Shown: positions 56,048 through 64,000 of the stretch, one piece after another
Layout of the letters: each line of letters begins with the position of its first letter
Numbering within the stretch: position 1 is the first letter of the stretch
Assembly: GCA_946800325.1 (NCBI GenBank)
Contig: OX326958.1
Span: 816,001-880,000 of the forward strand
Length of the DNA stretch: 64,000 nt
DNA from: Luzula sylvatica
Lineage: Eukaryota; Streptophyta; Magnoliopsida; Poales; Juncaceae
Direction: 5' to 3'
Notes under the pieces: model-generated
Database searches by the model: none
The model's input: only the letters and a program-made list of their open reading frames with translations
Told to the model about the DNA's origin: nothing
Position numbers and translations under genes: made by a program

Positions 56048-56447
56048 TCAACCACTCGGCGGTGGACTCGGTGGGCAGCAGTTATCGCCACAGCACGCAT
56101 GGCCACATGTCGGTTTAGGTTTGGTAACCAGATAGCAGCACCTACATGCTAATTAATTCACCAATCACAAATTAAACACACAACATTATTTAAGGAATTG
56201 GTAATATACTGTTTAACATTAGTTCTTATGAAATAATATATTAGCTCGAAAAGGAAATATCTAAAAATTAGACCAAACACCAGAGATTTGTTAGTATGAT
56301 CTATATTTGATTTGGAAATTTTGATAATTTAACATCGATTCGAATCGAATTTGAGTACTTACGCAGTGATGCAGTTACTGTTGTGATGTAGAATACCAGT
56401 AGAATGATGACCCAAGAGATCAGAGCTAAGATGGACTTCTTTTTCAT
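56048..56447 (-). CDS. Small secreted cysteine-rich peptide, second copy, two exons
   Basis: Exon 1 is 56447-56363 and exon 2 is 56148-56048 on the minus strand, with the same GTAAGT donor and an acceptor that now reads ATTAG but is still functional. The product is again 61 aa, with the same MKKKS hydrophobic leader, the same CxCC-x9-C-x3-CC-x3-CC pattern and the same PPSPPP tail. Changes from the first copy include Ala-Gly to Thr-Val before the mature part, Asp to Lys between the cysteine groups, and Arg to Ser near the end. None affects a cysteine, the frame or a splice site. The family is not recognised. The intron contains small indels, as expected if only the exons are constrained. Confidence 0.66.
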
Positions 56448-57328
56448 GTTCCTTTTCTCGTACCTCAAAATGACAATATAATTCTAATTGGGAAATAATG
56501 GACCCTTAAATAAGAGAAATGATTTATCTTTTTGAAAAGATAAAATAATGACGACATGGATTTGAATGTTGGAGCATTCATACCTTCATTTGTCCAGTGC
56601 ATAGAATCTGGCGGAGTGGCCAATTTTGACACGAATTGACTGGGAGACTGCTTGATGCGGTGGAGAGGCATCAAAAAATATTTAAAAAAGTTTCGGTGAC
56701 CAACTTAAACCAACTTGAATTTTGAATTCAAAAATATAATATTAAATGGGCAAATCCTATATAAATACTAGTTTTTCAAAATTGGAAGAAGAGTTCACTT
56801 TTATTTATCCAATAAAAATGCCTATCAAAATTCATTAAGAATAAAAACATAAAAGATCTTATTACTGCTAAGTAAGTTTATCGAGCTTTAGCAAATTATT
56901 TTTTTTTTTCCAAAATGAACAAACAAGAAAACGCGCTGTCAAAGCCAAATACATACTTCCTACATTTCAATTTGAAATTTTTATGTACTCATTAGTTTTC
57001 AAATCAAGATGTATAAAATAATTCGAAGATTTTCTATTGGAATGCATTTGATTATTGATTAAATAATGAACATCAAAAATTTCACCACAAGAATCAAACA
57101 ATAGTGTATATACATCCAATTAAAATCTCAGGCTATTAGTGGAAAAGGGAAAAACCCACCAATTAGTGGAAATCCCAATAATAAGAGAGAGCCTAGAAAG
57201 TGGAAAATAATTGAAGTTGACCGACCAGATCTCAACTTCTTGCTAGATCCTCTCTTATCTTATTTTTTCCATAACTCCTCTCTCTCTCTCTCTCTCTCAC
57301 TCTTACTGCATAGTTCATAATAATAGAC
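56448..57328 (+). promoter_or_regulatory. Duplicated NLR promoter region
   Basis: This is a near-copy of 4092-4985, including TATATAAATA near 56758-56767 and a shorter CT run at 57276-57298. It should be able to drive the chimeric frame that follows. Confidence 0.5.
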
Positions 57329-57979
57329 ATGGCCGAGTCTGCAATATATTCCGTTTTAAGCACGCTCGGCAATCTCGCAATCAAAGAGACCATATTTCTT
57401 AAGGGGGTTTCTGATCAAGTGGAGTCCATAAAAAGAGAGCTCAAATCGATGCAAGGCTTCTTGAGTGATGCCGAATTCAGACAGAGTAAGGGAGATGAGA
57501 TCGCATCAATCTTGGTTCAAGAGATCCGAGATGTTGCCTACGAGGTTGAAAATGTTGTTGCAAAGATTAATTGGATGCAGAGACGGAAAGGGATATTATC
57601 AAGGTACACAATTATTTCTCCTAGTGATTTAATAATCTTTCGTAAGACAGGGAAAAAGATTGAAAAAATACAGAAAAAAATAAGTGAGATTTTCCAAAAC
57701 AAAGATGAATATGATCCAACCAAATTAGGGGAAACAAGTATACATACGGATGAGATAGATTTTTCTATGAAAGATGATCTGAATATGCAAAGATTGATAT
57801 CTCCTTATCTTGAAAACAAAGATGAAGTTATCGGTTTTCATAATGAAATAGATAAAATTATTGAACAACTAACTGACCCAGTAAATAAAGATTTAACGTT
57901 TACCCGTTTCTCTCTCTCTACCAAAGCACCGATTTCCCTCAAGACTACGCCTTCTTCGAAGGCTCCACTCACCCTGTAA
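57329..57979 (+). pseudogene. NLR3: coiled-coil-only NLR fragment fused out of frame to glucanase
   Basis: The frame is 216 aa. Residues 1-190 match the NLR1/NLR2 coiled-coil and linker. They have the start MAESAIYSVL, an AYEVENVVAK region, and a deletion of several residues after QRR. The sequence stops at DPVNKDLTF, directly before the P-loop. At about 57898-57902 it switches to glucanase DNA, read in another frame, which adds about 26 unrelated residues ending KAPLTL. The start codon and promoter are intact, so a truncated CC protein could be made. Isolated CC domains are known to act in or interfere with NLR complexes, but any role here is an inference. Confidence 0.8.
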
Positions 57980-58722
57980 TAGACGGGTCGAACATTTATT
58001 ACAACGCTTTTGACGGTAATTATGATACTTTGGTCGCCGTGTTGACCAAATTAGGGTTTAGTCAAACCCCAATTTCGATTGGGGAAGTTGGTTGGCCCAC
58101 CGAAGGGGCTTCGAGTGCAAATTTAAGCACGGCTAGGGTTTTCAATCAGGGTTTAATAAATCATGTTTTGAGCAATAAAGGAACGCCGTTGAGACCGGGT
58201 GTACCGCCCGTAGACGTGTATTTATTCGGTTTATTAGACGAAGGACAAAAAAGCGTTTTGCCCGGTAATTTCGAGCGGCATTGGGGGATTTTTTCTTTCG
58301 ACGGTCAAGCGAAATATCCTTTGAATTTGGGTAACGGACCTTTAAAAAACGCAAAAAACGTGGATTATTTACCGTGGAGATGGTGTGTGGCGAACCCGTA
58401 TAGGGATCTTAACGAAGCTACGAATCATATCAAGATCACTTGTGACATGGCGGATTGTACGACTTTGTGTTACGGAGGTTCGTGCAACGGAATTGATGAA
58501 AAGGGTAATGTTTCGTATGCGTTTAATAGTTATTATCAATTGCAAAAACAAGATGCGAGGAGTTGTGATTTTGACGGGTTGGGGATGATCACGTATTTGG
58601 ATCCTTCGGTTGGAGATTGTAGGTTTCTCGTTGGAGTGAATGATAATGCTAGTCGCGGGTTTAGGGTTTGTAATGGGGGGTTAGGGTTTTGGGTTTTAGG
58701 GTTTTTTTGGATGTATTTATAA
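57899..58722 (+). pseudogene. Glucanase 3' fragment (GH17 C-terminal half plus X8)
   Basis: This corresponds to residues of about 214 to the end of the intact glucanase at 1656-3296. It keeps the nucleophile motif IGEVGWPTEG and the whole X8 domain. It lacks the signal peptide, the acid/base Glu and the first half of the barrel, so it cannot be an active enzyme. The glucanase frame stays open to a stop at 58720-58722, a few codons earlier than in the intact gene. It has no promoter of its own. Confidence 0.85.
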
Positions 58723-59034
58723 TTGAATCTTTGTTGTTGTTTGTAATTTTGTTGTACCACATGTACTTTGTTAGGATTAGTTACCTCATGTTATCTTAAT
58801 CCAAGTAGTATATAATTAGGAATAGAAAGTGAGGTTTTTTCTTAATATTTTTAAAACTTTAATTTGATTGTTGATTAACAAATATATATATATATATTTT
58901 TCTAATTTTTGGGTGGCTTATGTGATTGTTTTTTTTTATATTGCTACATAAACTTTAACTTTTGATCCATCATCATAATTGTATACAAGATAACTTATAT
59001 TGCGCAAAAATGTACCACAGTGTACATGTTTTTT

Positions 59035-59719
59035 TATAGGGAAATTTTTGGTATATCCCTAGTAAACACTTAAATTACATATTTATCCTTCTTAAGATGG
59101 TTATATCATATTTATCCTTCCTAAACATATAAATTCTCAAAAAAGTACGCATCCACTTTCTCAGTTAATTGTTAACGGGAGAAAACAAATTTTAGTATTC
59201 TAAGCACACTCCCTTTCTCCCTTTTATTCAAGCTGCCTCTCTCAATTCTCCCTATCTCGATCTTCCTTTCTCTCGACGTTCTTTTATTCAAGCTGCCTCT
59301 CTCAATTCTCCCTATCTCGATCTTCCTTTCTCTCGACGTTAGCAAGAGGTATCCTTGGTGATATCGTATTATTCTGCCAACATCCGTTGTATAATACAAG
59401 GCTCTTGCATCTCTTTCTGCACTCGTTTCATTCCTAAAAATCCAAATTCTCAAAATAGTACACATCAACTCTCTCTCTGTGTGAAGATTTTACCTGGTTT
59501 TTATCAATTCATAGTTTATTTTTTTGATGTTTTGTGAACTTTTTGCATATTATCGGGTTTGAGCCTCTTAATTTTAGTGAAGTTCCCTTAATTTGTCTTT
59601 TTCAGAACTCAAATTTGGATCTGAAGTATGCTAAAATTAGGATAATTGAGGGTTTTTTTCTCTTCGTTATTGCTTAAAGGGTAATTGAGTTTTTTTTTCT
59701 TCTCTTAATTATAAATAGA
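59035..59719. other. Spacer with an exact 60-bp tandem duplication
   Basis: 59221-59280 and 59281-59340 are identical 60-mers beginning CTTTTATTCAAGCTGCCTC. The rest is pyrimidine-rich to AT-rich sequence without a supported gene. The frames reported across the duplication are consequences of it. Confidence 0.8.
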
Positions 59720-59720
59720 T

Positions 59721-60002
59721 CTAATCCTGAACATTTTCTCTTCACCTCATTCGGCCACGTCATCAATTTCAATTTGGACCGTCTGATCATAATCTGATGG
59801 TTGATGATGGCCCGATTTTGTTTACATCCGGCTCACATGAGCCGAGAGACGGGTAAGACAACTAATCCTGAACATTTTCTCTTCACCTCATTCGGCCACG
59901 TCATCAATTTCAATTTGGACCGTCTGATCATAATCTGATGGTTGATGATGGCCCGATTTTGTTTACATCCGGCTCACATGAGCCGAGAGACGGGTAAGAC
60001 AA
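59721..60002 (+). repeat. Exact 141-bp tandem duplication of the H3 5' end
   Basis: 59721-59861 and 59862-60002 appear identical, starting CTAATCCTGAACATTTTCTC. The unit spans the Helitron 5' terminal region up to GGGTAAGACA. Confidence 0.85.
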
Positions 60003-61067
60003 AAATTATGTCTGGACCACGATGTGGTGTGTCCATTCAGACCCTATTCTCTCTCTTTTCTTCTCATATACTCTATTCTCTCTCTTTCTTCTCATTCCCT
60101 CTCTCTGCCGTCAAACCCTAGCTTTCGCAAGCCCTAGCCGCAGGGCGATTTTACGGGCGATTATTGGGTGAAAAATTTGTGCGTCCTCTTTGTTTTGCTC
60201 ATCTGGTATTTGATTAGTTCTTCTTTCATTTTCTTTTGCATATGAATTCGGAGCTCGGTTGGAGTTGTTGGTGCTGTTAAGAGCATTTTTTTTTTTTCCA
60301 TGATTTTCTCCTTGATCTAGCTGTGTTTGTCTTTTTCTTACGTTTTTTCGTTTTTTACATGTTTTTCTCCCTAATCTCGCCGTGTTTTCTCATTTATTTC
60401 TTATTTCTTGCTGTCCCTTTATGTTTCCTCCTGACTGCCACTACTATTTCAGTGTTCTTGCGAATTTTTCCCTTTTTTAACATGCTTTTCTCACAGATTT
60501 TACTGCGTTTTCTCATTTCGTTCTGATTTGATGTTGTCCCGCTATGTTTTCTCATGATTGGCAGTCTATTGCAGTGATTTTTCCAATGAAAATGTTTGGA
60601 TTTTAGTTTCCAAATTTCCTACCAGTATTTGATATCATGGCAGAAACTGGTATGGTTGGATTGTGGGTTTAGTGTGCTTTTCTTGGTATTGAATGAGATT
60701 TGTCGGGCTAGATGTGATACCAGCATTTCATATCATGACATGAACTGGAATGGTTGGATTGTAGATTCAGTTGACTTGTGATAGTTTCGATTGTGGGATC
60801 GAATGATTTGTATTAGTACTGAACATGACCTACTGTCATATTGATAGTTTGGTTTTTGATAGTTCGGTTTGTGTCGATTCAAGTTTGTTGGGTTTGATTG
60901 TTTTAAATAAACTTTACACTTGATTTCTGTTCGATTGGGTCGGAAATGATTCATTTCATGATTGTCTCTATTCTGGAAGCTCCTTCATTGTCTCTCTTTA
61001 GATTGATGTAATTCTTGCCGCTGTCGCTCTTTGGATTTGATATGAGTTGTTCGATGAGAATTGAATG

Positions 61068-61148
61068 ACTGGATGGTTTAGGATTTTGTCTAGAACTGGA
61101 TGGTTTATGATTTTGTCTAGAACTGAATGGTTTATGATTTTGTCTAGA
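61068..61148 (+). repeat. 27-bp tandem repeat, three units
   Basis: Three units of ACTGGATGGTTTAGGATTTT plus GTCTAGA occur at 61068, 61095 and 61122, with single-base differences. The nine-residue periodicity in the antisense frame is a by-product. Confidence 0.85.
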
Positions 61149-63435
61149 ACTGGATCGCATGCAGCGAGAGACGAGTAACACAAGAATCCTGAAATTTCTC
61201 TATTTGTGCTCCGAAAGTTCTGAATTCCTTTGAATGTCGATGAAAATTGTTGGTTCGGGTTGGGTCGAAAATGCTTTATTTCATGATTGAATCGGATATG
61301 TAAAATCATGGATTGCCTCTAATTACTCTCCAAAACTGGTTTCTTCTCCAGATTTTACTCGGTCCTGTTCTCAATTAATTGTCAAAAAGAAATTCTTAAT
61401 GGAAGCCAGTTTTAAACCCTTACTTATGTTTTCTCCTATCTTTATCTTTGATGTTTTTGCTTCTCTTCTCTGATCTGTGATGAAATACCACACAAGAACA
61501 GACATTAAGACAAGTAACAAATGCTATTTAGGGGTTCTAAGATCAAAAAAATGAGCAGAAACAAACTCCAGGAAAACGAATCTGACGAAAAAACCTGAGT
61601 AAGACAAATATATACATCAAGGGTATTTTTGTCATTTACGTGAAATATTTGTCCAGCTTTGTAGATATCCAATTGAAAAGTCTGTTTGCTCAATTGAGAT
61701 GTTGCAACGATGAAATGATGCATAAATATTAGGAGAAGAGCGTCGCGACTGGTAAAGATAGATATGAAATCGATTTGATCGTTCCTGATTTTCTCCCGTA
61801 ACTTCCTTTATTTTCTCTTTATATTATTTGATTTACAATTTTAATCACGAAGCTTATAATTATTTTTTAAATTAAACCCTTGTAGATTTGTCAATACAAA
61901 TGAATACAAGTGGATCTCTGATGATGTCAATGACTTGGTAAGTACAGTTCTGACATTATAATTTGAATTTCACACTTCTCTTGCTTTTGAACATTTTATT
62001 TTTATTAATTGTTTCAGTTAGGTTAAAAAGATCGGAAAAGAGAATCATGGATGTTAGCTTTGTTGAGGTTATTTTCTCATTAATTAGACTATTTTTATTA
62101 AACTCTTAACTAATTTTCAAATTAAACTTAATTAAAATATGAATTATTTCATATAATCAGGAAAAAAGAATCATGGTGAATATGGGGTTGAAGAATCTTT
62201 GGATGAAATTTAAAGAACAATAGAGTAAATGAAAAAGGTAATTTTTCATAAGATTTGGGTTTATATGCATAATAATCACATATATAATTTTTTCGATTAA
62301 TTTATTACTAAAAAAGGCCTTTTTGTATATTATTTATTCTTAATTATTGATATCACAATTTATAATTTTGCTTTAATTCTCTTCCTGTTCATTTTGAAGG
62401 CATATGCTGACAGTTCATAAGTAGCGAGCTCAAGCTCCCACAACTCGAACAAGAGCTTTAACGTGCTCGCCAACAAGTATGTATTTCAGTTATTTTATTT
62501 AGTAATTTTAATTATCTTTATTGAATTATCATTTTATAGGGTATTTTCGTGGTTCAGGTTGTGATGCGATTCATTATTTTCCAACTTTCAGGATTTCGAT
62601 GTGGTCATTTGCAGCAGCAATGACGAGGCATATTATGCTGATATGGGCTTGGAGCGGTCGGAAAATGGCCTGCGATGTGTCTGGAGTGGGCCTAGGATGG
62701 GTCGGAAGTGAGTCTTTGACGAGTCGGAGGCGGGTTTGGTAATAGTTAGAATGTCGGATTAGGGGTCATGTAATAGGCGACGACGTATCAGAGGCAACGG
62801 CGATGATTTGGTTGTTTTCATTCAGACGATGACAAAGATCTTGCACCTGCGAAGAATGTATGTGTATAAAAATCTGGGCTATAATTTATTTTTCAGAAAT
62901 CTATTATCCATAAAAAGTCTCAAATATTTCATAATTTTGTTTGTATATTTTTTGTTTCATTTCGGAAAAATTACGAAAGTACCCTTGGTCTTCTTCAGAT
63001 AAAAGGAGTCGAAAGGATCAAGTCTTTGAATCGCCTCTGCGAATGGAAGGAGAGTGCGATGAAGAAGGAGGATGTGATGAAGGAGGATCAAGTCTTACGA
63101 AATGCCTCTTTCGACGCATCAAATGTTCCAATTCGACCAACATAAAACAATCCCTATTATGTTTTTTTAAACATAACTACGTAGTTTATGTTGTGCTTTG
63201 ATTTACATAATAATGAACTAAGCATCAACTGTGTCGGGAACGACCCAGATCAAATATATTTCATGTTCTTCAATTTAAGCAACAACAAAAATTCACACTC
63301 GCAAAGAACATTTATGAACTCACCATAACTTGCAAAACCAATAACTCGCAAAATCAAAAGCATATCTAAAGTCTGACTCATCAAAAATTAAATCTCAAAA
63401 AACAAACCCGCGCATTTGCGCGGGTCCAACGCTAG

Positions 63436-64000
63436 TTATACCTAAATTAGGATAAACGAGTATATGGGTAATAAAATTAGGATAGTAATGGCTGAAATTA
63501 GGACAGTTGGGGCTTTCTTTATTGTTAGTTTTTCGTGTTTAGTTTAAAAATCAAGGGTAAATTGAGGCTTATTATTCTGCATTTTGTGTTATTTAGTTCT
63601 TAACATTTTTCTTAATTTTGTGTTATTTGAATTTTCGTACCCATTTGCAGAAAATATAATTCAAAGCCAAAACCAATTTTTGTACCAGTGTCGGTACCGA
63701 ATGGCCGTTGCCTAGACCAATTAAAAGCGAGGATGGAGGCTTGTCAGAAGCAGGGTCCACTTTAGATTTTTTCACCTCTCTTTTTGATTCTGCTTTTCAA
63801 GGTCCAGCACGAGGTTGTGTTACTGTATTCGATGAAATACTTGAGAGAATAGAGCTCAAGATATGGTGCACTTGAAGAAGCACTCGAGTTTAACGATCAA
63901 GCAACACTCAAATTCAATAAAAAGAGTCTTTTTGTAACTTGTTTGTATTTCCAATTGTTAATAGGAAAAAGTTGGACATCCCCCCTTTTCTTCCCCCTCA
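63436..64000. other. Intergenic sequence
   Basis: I see no gene. AAATTAGGATA and AAAATTAGGATAG words at 63448-63500 resemble the sequence just left of H3 (59630-59650), consistent with H3 having inserted into a locally repetitive spacer. Confidence 0.45.

Larger units (their letters stand above)
55667..59034 (+). repeat. Circularly permuted duplicate of the 2.4-5.6 kb gene block
   Basis: Positions 55667 to about 57898 correspond to 3315 to about 5578 (glucanase 3' flank, peptide gene, NLR promoter, NLR coiled-coil). Positions from about 57899 to 59034 then correspond to 2444-3585 (3' half of the glucanase and its flank). The interval 3315-3585 is therefore present at both ends. Substitutions and small indels suggest a few percent divergence. 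Confidence 0.85.
59720..63435 (+). mobile_element. Helitron H3, non-autonomous, with duplicated 5' end
   Basis: It starts TCTAATCCTGAACATTTTC after host A (59719). It ends with the hairpin CCCGCGCA-TT-TGCGCGGG (63407-63424), then TCCAACG-CTAG at 63435 and host T. The landmarks TTCGGCCACGTCATCA, a CT-rich leader and CGTCAAACCCTAGC are shared with H1. The interior shows exon-like pieces with good splice signals, for example about 61886-61937 ending GTAAGT and about 62400-62476 ending GTATGT. They suggest a transcribed, spliced non-coding RNA or captured gene parts. No Rep/helicase is seen. Frames of 60-100 codons are not supported. Confidence 0.65.

Noticed and set aside
58030..58722. A second active glucanase gene
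   Set aside because: It lacks the signal peptide, the first half of the GH17 barrel and the acid/base glutamate, and begins at a recombination junction.

Overview
The window is plant nuclear DNA from a eudicot (an asterid is a guess). The evidence is spliced genes with GT-AG introns, CC-NB-ARC-LRR immune receptor genes, a GPI-type beta-1,3-glucanase, Ty1/copia LTR retrotransposons primed by initiator-Met tRNA, LINE, SINE, Helitron and MITE-like insertions, and AT-rich spacers. There are no bacterial operons, CRISPR arrays or rRNA genes.

Layout. 1-1655: AT-rich flank with a tRNA-derived SINE and a MITE-like element. 1656-7941: the ancestral gene block, made of a two-exon GH17+X8 glucanase (+), a small two-exon gene for a secreted 8-cysteine peptide (-), and NLR1, an 894-aa CC-NB-ARC-LRR receptor (+). 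8538-8999: a 5'-truncated LINE with a 10-bp target duplication. 9241-15765: an inverted-repeat element that appears split by a Helitron (H2), which is in turn interrupted by a second Helitron (H1). 15898-36619: a degenerate copia-type element, C (minus strand, TSD ACATG), carrying two younger nested LTR elements. B is at 18551-26382 (minus strand, TSD ATTTT, LTRs differing at about 1 of 957 positions). A is at 27051-33804 (plus strand, TSD CTGAC, LTRs differing at about 8 of 1249). 38149-39524: Helitron H4. 43921-44952: a second LINE 3' end. 45548-50209: NLR2, a 1553-aa in-frame fusion of two receptors (CC-NB-LRR-NB-LRR). 51600-52880: a foldback-like element around a roughly 330-bp tandem repeat. 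55667-59034: a circularly permuted duplicate of the ancestral block, which contains a second intact cysteine-rich peptide gene and a chimera joining the NLR coiled-coil region to the 3' half of the glucanase. 59720-63435: Helitron H3.

The genes form a small defence-type cluster (receptor, secreted Cys-rich peptide, cell-wall glucanase) reshaped by unequal exchange. The role of the peptide is unknown, and its link to the receptors rests on position and co-duplication only.

The most unusual signal is a hidden layer of short inverted repeats inside the three nested LTR elements. C carries many small hairpins with a near-constant 5-nt centre (TTCTG, TTCAG, TTCGG or TACAG) and arms that differ from copy to copy yet stay complementary. 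B carries hairpins with 3-nt, usually C-first centres, plus three copies of a 19-nt centre each flanked by different complementary arms. The LTRs and internal domains of B and A also carry paired loopless palindromes (CGTCATGACG in B, CGTTCGAACG in A). All positions come from reading by eye. No similarity search, folding or statistics were run.
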